DNA of 64,000 nucleotides from Celerinatantimonas sp046054165 (lineage in GTDB: Bacteria; Pseudomonadota; Gammaproteobacteria; Enterobacterales; Celerinatantimonadaceae). The stretch covers positions 186,001 to 250,000 of the forward strand of contig NZ_JBFNXK010000001.1 of the NCBI RefSeq assembly GCF_046054165.1, written 5' to 3'. The first letter of the stretch is position 1; every line of letters starts with the position of its first letter. This document shows positions 18,429 to 27,621 of this stretch, one piece after another. The translations under genes were made by a program, and so were the position numbers. The notes beneath the pieces were generated by a model, which made no database searches, was not told the DNA's origin, and was given only the letters and a program-made list of their open reading frames with translations.

Positions 18429-19235
18429 TCAAATAAATGATTTCATATACAGCTGCGGTGTTGTTCCAAATTGTTTTTTAAAGGCAGCAGTAAAGGCACT
18501 AGCAGAGCGATAACCCAATTGAGCGGCAATCTCAAAACTGCTTTTATGCTCATTTAGCAGCTCGATCGCCCGGATGAATTTGAGCCGTTGATTCCACTCT
18601 GAAAAAGTAAGCCCTGTTTCTTTTTTAAACAGGCGTTCCAGAGTCCTGTCCCCTAATGCAAATTCACTCGCTAGTTGACTCAAAGTCGGGTTTTTCGTTT
18701 GATTCTGTACTAAGTAATGGGTAATTGGCTTAAAACGTTCACTTTGTCCGTCCGGCAAATCCAACGGCGTTTCATCCAGTTCAGCCAATTCATCCATAAT
18801 CACCCAAGACAATCGCTGTAAACGTTGTTTGGAACCATGGGGCGTCGACAAGTTTAAAAAATGGATCAACAACTGTTGCATCAATGGCGTCATATGCAAC
18901 ACCGTACACCGGTTTGGCATTGAATCACTGGCTCTTTGATCCACAAAAATAAAGCAGGTTAATACCTCGGTATTGGCCGTCATCTCGTGTTCCATTCCCC
19001 CCGGAACCCAAATAGCATGGCTGGGAGGAACTAACCATTGTGCTCCCGGAACGGTTACCTTCATAATGCCTTGATTGGACCAAACCAACTGCGCTCGGGG
19101 ATGAGAATGTGCGGGTCGGCTTAATTCTCCAGAACTAAATTTTTTACTATGGACAATAATATTCTGCTCAGGATCGTCGATGTGACCCGGACTTGGGCCA
19201 CGAGTTAATGTCGGATTCTCAGTATATTTTGTCAT
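18429..19235 (-). CDS. AraC-family regulator with cupin sensor domain
   Basis: A 268-residue regulator. An N-terminal cupin-like barrel (HSHPRAQLVWSNQGIMKVTVPGAQWLVPPSHAIWVPGGMEHEM) is followed by about 100 residues with two helix-turn-helix motifs (TLSQLASEFALGDRTLERLFKKETG; SFEIAAQLGYRSASAFTAAFKKQFGTTP). It is divergent from the SLC13-type transporter at 19310 with 74 bases between, and probably regulates it. The ligand is unknown. This architecture is common among regulators of exporters and catabolic genes. Confidence 0.88.
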   Translation of the reverse strand: MTKYTENPTLTRGPSPGHIDDPEQNIIVHSKKFSSGELSRPAHSHPRAQLVWSNQGIMKVTVPGAQWLVPPSHAIWVPGGMEHEMTANTEVLTCFIFVDQRASDSMPNRCTVLHMTPLMQQLLIHFLNLSTPHGSKQRLQRLSWVIMDELAELDETPLDLPDGQSERFKPITHYLVQNQTKNPTLSQLASEFALGDRTLERLFKKETGLTFSEWNQRLKFIRAIELLNEHKSSFEIAAQLGYRSASAFTAAFKKQFGTTPQLYMKSFI

Positions 19236-19309
19236 GATATCGATATTTCTTATTTTCGGTGAAAAATTAGAATAGTACCCAAAGAGCCTGATCGAAATAG
19301 CGTCACTTT

Positions 19310-20695
19310 ATGTCTTATAAAAAAATATTTGTCGTCATTGTCTTTCTGTTTGCAGCGACCATTTCATGGTTGCCTTTTCAAGGCATGACAACGCAACAAT
19401 CACAAACATTTGGTTTAGTCGTTTTAGTTCTCAGCTTATGGGGAACGGGAATTATTCCTAATTATCTGACCAGCCTTATCTTCTTTTCATGTTTACTGAT
19501 CTTTAAAATCGCTCCTCCAGAAACCGTTTTTTCTGGTTTTTCATCAGCGGCCATCTGGCTGGTATTTTCCGGGTTCATTATGGCGGCTGCGATTAAAAAT
19601 GTAGGACTGAGTTACCAAATTAGTCGGATTTTTCAATGCTACTTTGCTCACAGTTATGTTGCCTTAATCTCCGGAATGATGCTATTTACAATGGCGCTAG
19701 GATTTTTAATGCCTTCGTCACTGGGCCGGGCCGTCTTAATGGTTCCGATTGGTTTGGCATTAGCCGATCAAGTGGGATTTGCCCCCGGAACCAAAGGCCG
19801 AACCGGCATAGCGCTAGCCTTAACTTTTGGCTGTCATGTTCCAAGTTTTGCAATTTTACCGGCAAATGTCCCTAATATTGTATTAACCGGTGCTGCACAG
19901 ACCCTGTACGGCTTGAATTTTACGTATGCCCATTATCTGTTATTGCACTACCCGCTCCTTGGCATTGCCAAAAGCATCGTTATCACTGGATTAATCGTCT
20001 TTTTATTTCACGATAAACCAGTGCCCCATCTTGCAAAAATGACGAACCAAACATCAACAGATTTGGGAGAAAACCAGCGTAAACGCTACTGGATCAGCGG
20101 CATTTTGCTGATTACTTTATGCTTGTGGATGACCGATTCGATTCATCATATCAGCCCAGCCTGGATTGGATTGGTTGCCTCAAGTCTATTGATGCTCCCA
20201 GGCATGAAATTAATCGATCCGGCTCAATTTCAAAAGAGCATTAATTTTGGTTTATTACTATTTATTGCCGGTATTCTTGGGCTCAGCGCCGTCATGAAAT
20301 ATACCGGTTTGGGATATGTGATTGCACAGTGGCTGATCCATATTTTACCGTTAACCAAAGGTGCTGATTTCACTAATTTTATTTCATTATGTGTCATGTC
20401 ATTTATCACCGGCATTGTCACCACCCTACCCGGGGTTCCAGCCGTATTAACACCGATGGCCCAGCAGTTATCACACATTACCGGTTTAAGTTTAACCACC
20501 GTTTTGATGACCCAAGTCATTGGTTTTTCGACTGTGTTATTTCCCTTTCAGTCAGGCCCTTTAACAGTCGGAATGCAGCTGTCTCAAGAAAAGTTAGGAC
20601 ACGTGATGAAAATTACCATTCCAGTAGCCCTGATCACATTACTGGTTTTTGCACCGATGGATTATGTGTGGTGGAAATTCTTAGGCATGTTCTAA
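19310..20695 (+). CDS. SLC13/DASS-family anion transporter
   Basis: A 461-residue membrane protein with about twelve hydrophobic segments. The divalent anion:sodium symporter fold is suggested by a first half containing FSGFSSAAIWLVFSGFIMAAAIKNVGL and LGFLMPSSLGRAVLMVPIGLALAD, and a second half with ITGIVTTLPGVPAVLTPMAQQLS. Substrates of the family include dicarboxylates, citrate and sulfate; nothing here decides between them. It is the only gene in its transcription unit, is divergent from an AraC regulator, and ends 29 bases before the convergent rbsR end. Confidence 0.82.
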   Translation: MSYKKIFVVIVFLFAATISWLPFQGMTTQQSQTFGLVVLVLSLWGTGIIPNYLTSLIFFSCLLIFKIAPPETVFSGFSSAAIWLVFSGFIMAAAIKNVGLSYQISRIFQCYFAHSYVALISGMMLFTMALGFLMPSSLGRAVLMVPIGLALADQVGFAPGTKGRTGIALALTFGCHVPSFAILPANVPNIVLTGAAQTLYGLNFTYAHYLLLHYPLLGIAKSIVITGLIVFLFHDKPVPHLAKMTNQTSTDLGENQRKRYWISGILLITLCLWMTDSIHHISPAWIGLVASSLLMLPGMKLIDPAQFQKSINFGLLLFIAGILGLSAVMKYTGLGYVIAQWLIHILPLTKGADFTNFISLCVMSFITGIVTTLPGVPAVLTPMAQQLSHITGLSLTTVLMTQVIGFSTVLFPFQSGPLTVGMQLSQEKLGHVMKITIPVALITLLVFAPMDYVWWKFLGMF

Positions 20696-20724
20696 TCACC
20701 GCTTATCAGAGAAACACCCATCGA

Positions 20725-21732
20725 TTATGACTGTAAATCCAACACACTCTGACGTTCCACTAACGTGGGTTCCAGTTGAATGATTTGCGGTTCACTATGC
20801 GGGTTTTGCAATTTTACTAGCAACGCTTCAACAGCGGCTTTACCCAGCCGATATTTCGGCTGATGGATCGTGGTCAGCGGAGGCGTCATAAACTGAGCGA
20901 TGCGGATATCATCATAACCAATCAGAGACAACTGTTCCGGGATTTTAATTTCCAGTTCATTTGCAGCACTGATCATTCCCATCGCCATCATATCATTGCC
21001 GACAAACAGTGCTGTAGGCAGTGATCCCGATGCCAGCAGCTGCTTAAATGCCGCATAACCCCCTTCACATTCAAAATTGGATTCGATCACCCAGGCTTTG
21101 TTTTCAGGCAATTTAGCATCCGCTAAAGCCTGTTGGAACCCCTGATAACGACTCAAAGCCTGATACTGCGACAAAGGCCCTGTTACACAACCGATATCAC
21201 GGTGCCCTTTCTGGATTAGGTACTGAGTCGCCATATAACCACCGCGATAGGAGTTATCCAAAATTTTATCGCTGATCGCAACCGTGGGCCCCCAATCCAT
21301 CACCACAACCGGAATATCCGGATAACGCTCGAATTCAGTTAACGTTTCGCCTTCAGCAGCGGTACACATTAACATCAAACCATCCACACGCTTTTGCAAT
21401 AGCGTATCAATAGAGGCGCGCATTCGCTCACTATCCCCCTCCGTGTTGCAGAGGATCAGGTTGTAGCCTTGATGATAACAACTCCGCTCAACCCCTTTGA
21501 CCACCTCACCAAAAAATGGATTCATTGAGGTGGTGACCAACATTCCCAGCGTTTTGGTTCGATTCATTTTCAGACTTCGAGCCAGCGCAGAAGGGGTATA
21601 ATTTAGCGTCTTAGCCGCTGCATTGACTCGTGTTGCGATCTCCTCACTAACAAACCGAGTCTGGTTGATGACATGACTCACCGTAGATGTCGAGACTCCC
21701 GCCAGTCTAGCGATATCTTTCATGGTCGCCAC
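20725..21732 (-). CDS. rbsR: Ribose operon repressor
   Basis: A 335-residue LacI-family repressor: N-terminal HTH ATMKDIARLAGVSTSTVSHVINQTRFVSEE with hinge helix SALARSLKMN, then a ribose-binding-protein-like sensor domain. It is the last gene of the rbs operon, 4 bases after rbsK, as in enteric rbsDACBKR operons. Ribose should release it from the palindromic operator found before rbsD. Length and gene order make the identification firm. Confidence 0.94.
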   Translation of the reverse strand: MATMKDIARLAGVSTSTVSHVINQTRFVSEEIATRVNAAAKTLNYTPSALARSLKMNRTKTLGMLVTTSMNPFFGEVVKGVERSCYHQGYNLILCNTEGDSERMRASIDTLLQKRVDGLMLMCTAAEGETLTEFERYPDIPVVVMDWGPTVAISDKILDNSYRGGYMATQYLIQKGHRDIGCVTGPLSQYQALSRYQGFQQALADAKLPENKAWVIESNFECEGGYAAFKQLLASGSLPTALFVGNDMMAMGMISAANELEIKIPEQLSLIGYDDIRIAQFMTPPLTTIHQPKYRLGKAAVEALLVKLQNPHSEPQIIQLEPTLVERQSVLDLQS

Positions 21733-21736
21733 AATA

Positions 21737-22669
21737 TCAACTCCTTATTGAGGCTTGCGCACGAAGAAATTCATCCACCTCATCGCGATGAGGAATGGAC
21801 GTTTGCGCCCCAAAACGAGTGACCGAAATCGCGGCAGCCGCATGAGCAAAACGAATCGCAGAATCCAGTGACATCTGTTCCAAAAGCCCGGTGACCAATG
21901 CACCATTAAAGGTATCCCCTGCGGCAGTGGTATCGGTAGCCTGAACCCGGAACCCGGCAATCAATCGCCCTTTTCGATTCTCACTGACCCAGACGCCACG
22001 CGCACCAAGAGTAATCATCACCACTTGAATGCCGAGATCATGCAAAGCACTGGCCGCCTGACCTGCCGAGACTTCATCGGTCACCGCAATCCCCGTTAAA
22101 ACCTCGGCTTCGGTTTCATTCGGGGTAATGATATCCACATGGGCCAGCAACTCACGAGGAAGTGCTCGGGCCGGAGCCGGATTAAGGATCACTTGCGTAT
22201 TGGCCTGTTTGGCTAATACAGCAGCCTCAATCACGCCATCCAGAGGCGTTTCCAACTGCATGAGCAAATAGTCGGCTTGCTGGATCAGGGACTGATAAGT
22301 CGCCACAACTTGTGCATTTAGATGAGCGTTCGCTTCCGGAGCAATACAGATAGTATTTTCTCCTTCATCAGAAACTTGGATCATCGCAATCCCGGTTGGA
22401 CAACATTGTTCAATACGGACACTCTCGATAGCCATCCCATCATCAGCAAAACTGTTCCGGATCCCAATGCCAAAAGCATCATCCCCCACGCAAGCAATAA
22501 AGCCAATATCGGCATTCAACCGCGCTGCCGCAACCGCCTGATTCGCGCCTTTACCTCCGGGGATCACCTGATAATTATGGCCATGCAGGGTTTCTCCGGG
22601 CCGAGGGAATCGAGGGACCTGCAGCACATGATCCGCATTAACACTACCTAATACAACTAACCTATTCAT
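21737..22669 (-). CDS. rbsK: Ribokinase
   Basis: A 310-residue PfkB-family sugar kinase that phosphorylates D-ribose at O5 for entry into the pentose phosphate pathway. Signature one is GGKGANQAVAAARL near residue 40; signature two is the anion-hole segment DTTAAGDTFNGALVTGL near residue 250, with the catalytic aspartate. A potassium-site-like ending AAAISVTRFGAQTSIP follows. It lies between rbsB and rbsR, separated from rbsB by a 115-base spacer with a long hairpin. Confidence 0.95.
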   Translation of the reverse strand: MNRLVVLGSVNADHVLQVPRFPRPGETLHGHNYQVIPGGKGANQAVAAARLNADIGFIACVGDDAFGIGIRNSFADDGMAIESVRIEQCCPTGIAMIQVSDEGENTICIAPEANAHLNAQVVATYQSLIQQADYLLMQLETPLDGVIEAAVLAKQANTQVILNPAPARALPRELLAHVDIITPNETEAEVLTGIAVTDEVSAGQAASALHDLGIQVVMITLGARGVWVSENRKGRLIAGFRVQATDTTAAGDTFNGALVTGLLEQMSLDSAIRFAHAAAAISVTRFGAQTSIPHRDEVDEFLRAQASIRS

Positions 22670-22737
22670 ATCAATTTATCTCGCCGAAAACGGAACCCTT
22701 TGATCATTCAATTCATTGATGATGACACGCGAAGATA

Positions 22738-22772
22738 CAAATTCTGCCTCGTGAAACTCGGGGCAGAATTTG
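22738..22772 (-). promoter_or_regulatory. Intercistronic hairpin between rbsB and rbsK
   Basis: CAAATTCTGCC (22738-22748) pairs perfectly with GGCAGAATTTG (22762-22772) around a 13-base loop. No T run follows on the operon strand, so it looks like an mRNA-protecting or partially attenuating stem. It would keep RbsB message more abundant than that of kinase and repressor. Confidence 0.65.
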
Positions 22773-22784
22773 CAATGAACCGGA

Positions 22785-23660
22785 TTATTTAACAATTTTC
22801 AGTGGAACTGGAATTGATTTTGCCACGGTTTCGCCTTTTAACACTTTGTCTGCGGTTTCAACACCCAATGCTCCGATGAGATAGGGTTGCTGCGCAATCG
22901 TAGCGCCTAGTTTGCCACGTTTAACCGCTGCCATACCATCTTTAGTGCCATCAAAACCAACGATCAAAACTTTTTTACCGGAAGCCTGAACCGCACGTAA
23001 TGCCCCCAATGCCATTTCATCGTTCTGGGCAAATACCGCTTGCACATCTGGATGCGCTGCCAACAGATTTTCCATCACATTTAAACCTTTAGTCCGGTCG
23101 AAATCCGCCGGCTGGCTCGCCAACAACTGCATTTTGGAATGATTAACTTCCTGCATGAAGCCTTTTCCCCGTTCCCGAGCCGCTGAAGTTCCGGCAATCC
23201 CTTCCAACTGGATCACTTTGGCATTCTCACCAACTTTCTCTTCGATAAATTTACCAGCCATTTCACCACCGGCGACGTTATCTGAGGCAATATGCGCCAC
23301 AACTTTCCCATGACTGGCTCCGCGATCCAACGTCAATACCGGGATTTTGGAACGATTAGCCAAACGGATCGCATTCGACACCGCATCGGAATCCGTTGGA
23401 TTGATTAAAATCGCTTTGACGCCACGAACCGTCAGATCTTCAACATTTGAAAGTTCTTTGCTCGGGTCATTTTGCGAGTCGAGCACAATCAGGTTGTAAC
23501 CTAATTCTTTAGCTTTCGCCTCAGCGCCTTCTTTCATCGTCACGAAGAACGGGTTATTCAAAGTCGAGAGCACAATTGCGATATTTTCCTGGGCCTGTGC
23601 CGCCACTGACACCAGTGAACTGACCAGTGCCGCTGAAATTAAAGTTGCCAGTTTTTTCAT
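22785..23660 (-). CDS. rbsB: Periplasmic D-ribose-binding protein
   Basis: A 291-residue exported binding protein. The signal peptide MKKLATLISAALVSSLVSVAAQAQ ends before ENIAIVLSTLNNPFFVTMKEG, the characteristic first strand of RbsB with ribose-stacking phenylalanines. LDRGASHGKVVAHIASDN and FAQNDEMALGALRA are the other sugar-binding loops. It delivers ribose to RbsC/RbsA and in relatives also to the Trg chemoreceptor. Length is close to that of E. coli RbsB. Confidence 0.95.
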   Translation of the reverse strand: MKKLATLISAALVSSLVSVAAQAQENIAIVLSTLNNPFFVTMKEGAEAKAKELGYNLIVLDSQNDPSKELSNVEDLTVRGVKAILINPTDSDAVSNAIRLANRSKIPVLTLDRGASHGKVVAHIASDNVAGGEMAGKFIEEKVGENAKVIQLEGIAGTSAARERGKGFMQEVNHSKMQLLASQPADFDRTKGLNVMENLLAAHPDVQAVFAQNDEMALGALRAVQASGKKVLIVGFDGTKDGMAAVKRGKLGATIAQQPYLIGALGVETADKVLKGETVAKSIPVPLKIVK

Positions 23661-23708
23661 AATTACGGTCCTTTTGTAGGGTCGGTCTGGTCCATGCCAG
23701 ACACACAG

Positions 23709-24686
23709 TTATTTGTTTTTGTTGTCCACCAATACCGCTGCCAAAATCACAATGGCTTTTGCGATCATTTGGTAATAGGACGATACATCCAGCAAGTTCA
23801 GAGCATTGTTCAAAAATCCAATAATCAGGGCGCCTATCAGCGTGCCCATAATTTTACCTTTACCTCCCATCAGACTGGTGCCACCCAGCACAACGGCTGC
23901 GATAGCGTCTAACTCATACCCCATCCCCGCAGTCGGCTGTGCAGACGATAATCGAGACGTCACGATAATCCCCGCGAGCGCAGACAACAGACCACAGATG
24001 GCATACACACCAATTTTGACTCGGTCGACATTAATCCCGGATAACCGAGTCGCCGATTCATTGCCCCCCAGCGCATAAACATAGCGCCCAAAACGAGTCT
24101 GCGTCAGCAGATACCAAGCGCCGGCAAAAACCACGACCATCAACCAGACTGGAACCGGAATACCGAACACATACCCCGTACCAAACCACGCAAACGCATC
24201 GGCCGTATCGGTAAACCCAACCGAAATAGGTCGGCCATCGGTATAAACCATCGTGACTCCGCGCAGCAAGGTCATGGTGACCAAGGTCGCAATAAAGGCC
24301 TGCACTTTGCCTTTAGCGATAATCACACCGCTCACAGCCCCCAGCAACGCCCCAGCGAGCAAAGCCACTGGCACCGCAATCATCACCGGTATTTCCAATG
24401 CGATCATCGTCGCCGCAAACGCACCGGAAAGCGCCAGCACCGAGCCAACACTCAAGTCGATCCCTGCGGTCAGAATAACGAGTGTCATCCCAACTGCGAT
24501 GATGGCATTCACGGAAGTCTGACGCAGAATGTTCAGTAAATTTTCTACCGTGAAAAAGTTTGGATTCAAAAATGAGACCACCACAACCAGCAGCAACAGT
24601 GCAACCAGTGATTTTTGTTCAACCAGCCGCTCTTTACTGAGCCATTTTCTGGGTTTTACCGATGTCGATTGATTTTGGGTACTCAT
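23709..24686 (-). CDS. rbsC: Ribose ABC transporter permease
   Basis: A 325-residue inner-membrane permease of the RbsC/XylH type with about ten hydrophobic segments. The motif GIDLSVGSVLALSGAFAATMI near residue 70 and LGGNESATRLSGINVDRVKIGVYAICG (the EAA-like loop contacting the ATPase) are diagnostic. Its ATG overlaps the rbsA stop by 4 bases. It works as a homodimer with RbsA. Confidence 0.95.
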   Translation of the reverse strand: MSTQNQSTSVKPRKWLSKERLVEQKSLVALLLLVVVVSFLNPNFFTVENLLNILRQTSVNAIIAVGMTLVILTAGIDLSVGSVLALSGAFAATMIALEIPVMIAVPVALLAGALLGAVSGVIIAKGKVQAFIATLVTMTLLRGVTMVYTDGRPISVGFTDTADAFAWFGTGYVFGIPVPVWLMVVVFAGAWYLLTQTRFGRYVYALGGNESATRLSGINVDRVKIGVYAICGLLSALAGIIVTSRLSSAQPTAGMGYELDAIAAVVLGGTSLMGGKGKIMGTLIGALIIGFLNNALNLLDVSSYYQMIAKAIVILAAVLVDNKNK

Positions 24687-26212
24687 GCTGGTTCCTCATT
24701 TATTACATTATCGGCGACAATCGCACTGCTCCGGCCTACGGCACAGGCCAATAAGTTTTCTTGGTTCGCCTCATCGGCATTAAATTCGCCACTAATACGG
24801 CCTTCATGCATCACCAGAATACGGTCACTCATGCCCAAAACTTCCGGCATTTCTGATGACACTAGGATGATACTCATCCCTTCAGTTTTAAATTTATTAA
24901 TCAGTTGATAGATCTCTTTTTTGGCACCCACGTCCACCCCGCGAGTGGGCTCATCCAGAATCAGCACTTTGGGGCGAGTCATCAACCCTTTAGCGATCGC
25001 CACCTTCTGCTGATTTCCCCCGGAGAGATTGCCAATAATCTGCTCTCGCTTCGGGGTTTTGATATTGAACAGGTTAATGAAATCATCCACCGCCAACTGC
25101 TCTTCACTATGATGGATCTGCATACCTTTACTTAATAATTTCAGTGAACATAGGGACATATTCTCTTTGACCGACAACCCCAAAATCAGACCATCCCCCT
25201 TACGATCTTCTGAGATATAGGCAATCCCCGCCTTGAGCCCATCCTGAGGTGTACGCGTTTCAATGAGCTGTCCATCCAAGCGGATTTGACCATGTGTTTT
25301 AGGCAGCGCACCGTAGATCATCTTCATCAACTCGGTACGCCCTGCCCCCATCAACCCCGAGATCCCTAAAATTTCACCGTGATGTAACTTAAAGCTGATG
25401 TGATCAATCCCCGCACCGGATAGCTCTTCAACCTGCAAGCAAACCTGGCTCTGCGGAACCTGTACCCGAGGGTATTGCTCATCCAACCGACGCCCCACCA
25501 TCATTTCGATCAACCCGTCTTCATCGATATCACTGACTTTGCATTGGCCGATAAAATTGCCATCCCGCAGCACGGTAATATCGTCGCAAATCTCAAAAAT
25601 CTCTTTTAAGCGATGTGAGATGTAAACAATACCGGTTCCTTTATCGCGCAGCTCATTGATCACCTTAAACAGAGAGTGGGTCTCCGTATCGGTCAGTGCA
25701 TCGGTCGGTTCATCCATGATGATGACCTTGGAGTTAAACGAAAGTGCTTTGGCAATTTCGACCATTTGCTGCTCACCTAAGCTCAACTCGCCCAGTAGCG
25801 TACTGGAACTGCGGGTCACATTGAGCCGAGCCAGCAACTTATCGGCCTCTTGATACATCTGTTTCCACTGGATACGTCCCAATGGCGAAACAATCTCACG
25901 TCCTAAAAAGATATTTTCTGCAATCGTTAGTTCAGGGATCAGATTAAGTTCCTGATGGATAATACTAATCCCTGCCATTTGGGATTCCCGAGGGCCCTTA
26001 AATTTGACCGATAATCCCTGATACTCAATGCTACCGGCATCTTTTTGATAGATACCCGTCAACACTTTCATCAGTGTCGATTTACCCGCGCCATTTTCCC
26101 CAATCAAAGCCATCACTTTTCCGGGATAAACGGCGAGGCTTGCCTTATTCAGCGCTTTCACGCCCGGAAATGATTTATCAATATCCGTTAAGGCCAGAAC
26201 AGGCGAAGTCAT
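24683..26212 (-). CDS. rbsA: Ribose ABC transporter ATP-binding protein (double cassette)
   Basis: A 509-residue fused double ABC ATPase. The first cassette has Walker A GENGAGKSTLMKVL, signature LSLGEQQMVEIAKAL and Walker B VIIMDEPTDALT. The second has the degenerate Walker A GLMGAGRTELMK typical of sugar ABC proteins, signature LSGGNQQKVAIAKGL and Walker B VLILDEPTRGVDVGAK. It energises ribose import with RbsBC. It follows rbsD by 40 bases and overlaps rbsC. Confidence 0.95.
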   Translation of the reverse strand: MTSPVLALTDIDKSFPGVKALNKASLAVYPGKVMALIGENGAGKSTLMKVLTGIYQKDAGSIEYQGLSVKFKGPRESQMAGISIIHQELNLIPELTIAENIFLGREIVSPLGRIQWKQMYQEADKLLARLNVTRSSSTLLGELSLGEQQMVEIAKALSFNSKVIIMDEPTDALTDTETHSLFKVINELRDKGTGIVYISHRLKEIFEICDDITVLRDGNFIGQCKVSDIDEDGLIEMMVGRRLDEQYPRVQVPQSQVCLQVEELSGAGIDHISFKLHHGEILGISGLMGAGRTELMKMIYGALPKTHGQIRLDGQLIETRTPQDGLKAGIAYISEDRKGDGLILGLSVKENMSLCSLKLLSKGMQIHHSEEQLAVDDFINLFNIKTPKREQIIGNLSGGNQQKVAIAKGLMTRPKVLILDEPTRGVDVGAKKEIYQLINKFKTEGMSIILVSSEMPEVLGMSDRILVMHEGRISGEFNADEANQENLLACAVGRSSAIVADNVINEEPA

Positions 26213-26252
26213 AACATCTCCTCCAATTGGGTCGGCTCACTTGCGTTTCCCA

Positions 26253-26672
26253 TTAAAACACCACACCAGCCTGAAAAATCACATTGGCGAAACCAGTACA
26301 TTCACCGGTACGAACAATCGCCCGACTCTGATGAGTACGCTGCTTAAAGGCTTCATGGGGCACATAACTCAGCGTAAACGTTTTACCGCAGCGCTGCTCT
26401 TCTGCCTGTAACAACGCCATCACCTGCGCGTGTAGATCCGGACTGACTTTAGGAAACTCTTCAGCCATAATCACCCCTTCAATCTGCGATTCTGACAGCA
26501 AGGTTTTCACGACATCGATAAATGCCGGGATCCCGTGGGTTAATGCCAAATCAATCCGTTGGACACACTCCGGGATCGGCAGACCCGCATCACAAATCGT
26601 GTATTCATCCGTATGCCCAAGCGTCGCTACCAGATGAGATAACTCGGCATTCAGCAGTGCTGTTTTTTTCAT
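26253..26672 (-). CDS. rbsD: D-ribose pyranase
   Basis: A 139-residue cytoplasmic protein, the same length as E. coli RbsD, that interconverts pyranose and furanose forms of ribose so ribokinase receives its substrate. Conserved stretches are LSHLVATLGHTDEYTICDAGLPIP near the N terminus, the ALTHGIPAF segment, and the C-terminal RTGECTGFANVIFQAGVVF. I chose the ATG at 26672; the longer frame would need a TTG start and loses the AAGGTGG ribosome site. First gene of the rbs operon. Confidence 0.95.
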   Translation of the reverse strand: MKKTALLNAELSHLVATLGHTDEYTICDAGLPIPECVQRIDLALTHGIPAFIDVVKTLLSESQIEGVIMAEEFPKVSPDLHAQVMALLQAEEQRCGKTFTLSYVPHEAFKQRTHQSRAIVRTGECTGFANVIFQAGVVF

Positions 26673-26736
26673 CACATCCACCTTCAAAGCTGTTGTTTAA
26701 AACCGATGAGTCACATGTAAGAACAGGTTGGAAATC

Positions 26737-26756
26737 CCATCGAAACGTTTCGATGG
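26737..26756. promoter_or_regulatory. RbsR operator upstream of rbsD
   Basis: CCATCGAAACGTTTCGATGG is a perfect 20-bp palindrome 64 bases before the rbsD start. Its core CGAAACGTTTCG is the known RbsR site type with the LacI-family central CG. It should repress the rbsDACBKR operon. Confidence 0.9.
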
Positions 26757-26920
26757 ATCATAAAGAACAACCCTCGACTTTGCACCAGAGTGGCGCTAAG
26801 AATGTGAGTTGGATCGGTAACGATGGGGATCACGACCATGAATTAGTGACCGGAGTCACTGATGATAAAAAACAGATTACAATCAATTTTAAAAAGGAAT
26901 GGTTATCTAGGGGCTGTTGA
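26753..26920 (+). CDS. Doubtful small ORF overlapping the rbs operator
   Basis: A 55-codon frame on the plus strand begins inside the RbsR palindrome. It has polar, protein-like composition (a GNDGDHDHELVTGVTDD stretch and INFKKEWL) but no ribosome binding site, no recognised family and no partner. It could be a remnant of a decayed gene. The rest of this intergenic region holds the rbs promoter. Confidence 0.15.
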   Translation: MDHKEQPSTLHQSGAKNVSWIGNDGDHDHELVTGVTDDKKQITINFKKEWLSRGC

Positions 26921-26984
26921 CCTTTTAAACTAAAAAACCTCGTGATGCAATGTCATTCACTCATGAAACCGCACGGGATATTGC

Positions 26985-27509
26985 CTACTCAAAACATGTT
27001 TGCAAACACTCGCGGATTGCCTCATCGGCTGACATATATTGATTTTTACTTGTTTTTTCCCCTTGTTTGACCCAGCTATAAAGCGGAACCCCGGGATAAG
27101 CCGTATTGCTTTCAATACGGTAAAGCCTAAATTTAAAAAATTGATTTAAGTGAGGTGAATTCCCAGTTTTTATTGAAATGACCAGATACACCCCCTTAGA
27201 CGTATGGATCAAACCAAAACTCCTGAGTAAAACATTTGAAACAGAGACATTCACACCGAATAGCGTAAATCGATCACCTGAAGGTATCGGGACAATAGAA
27301 TAAGTTGCATCATGATTTTTAATATAAACCGAGAGCGCCGGATCAGGATGCGAGGTGTTATTATCAAAGTTCGAATAAAAGACAACATCTGCCATACCAT
27401 CTGAGTTTAAATCTAAATGATTCGGCCCATAATTTAATTCAGTAAAGCGCGCAGTGGCATCAACATGAAAAGAACTGAACATCAGAATTAGCAAACATAG
27501 ATGTTTCAT
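26985..27509 (-). CDS. Exported protein, possibly CarG-like
   Basis: A 174-residue protein with an N-terminal signal peptide (MKHLCLLILMFSSFHVDA). A DLNSDGMADVVFYSNFDNNTS segment near residue 35 resembles the calcium-binding-like D-x-N-x-D-G loops of FG-GAP repeats and of the CarG (carbapenem self-resistance) family, whose members also read DLNxDGxxDxx with an asparagine-rich follow-up. The C terminus has two cysteines (RECLQTCFE). It lies beside an exported sulfatase-modifying-type protein on the same strand. The family call is tentative; no carbapenem biosynthesis genes are in the window. Confidence 0.4.
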   Translation of the reverse strand: MKHLCLLILMFSSFHVDATARFTELNYGPNHLDLNSDGMADVVFYSNFDNNTSHPDPALSVYIKNHDATYSIVPIPSGDRFTLFGVNVSVSNVLLRSFGLIHTSKGVYLVISIKTGNSPHLNQFFKFRLYRIESNTAYPGVPLYSWVKQGEKTSKNQYMSADEAIRECLQTCFE

Positions 27510-27621
27510 GGATTAAAAACCTTGAAAGTACACTGGTATACTCATTTGAATAATAACCATAGATCATAAACAGGCCGAATTTAACTTCATTCAGCTCTGT
27601 TCATTTGAAGAAGATTTCAAG

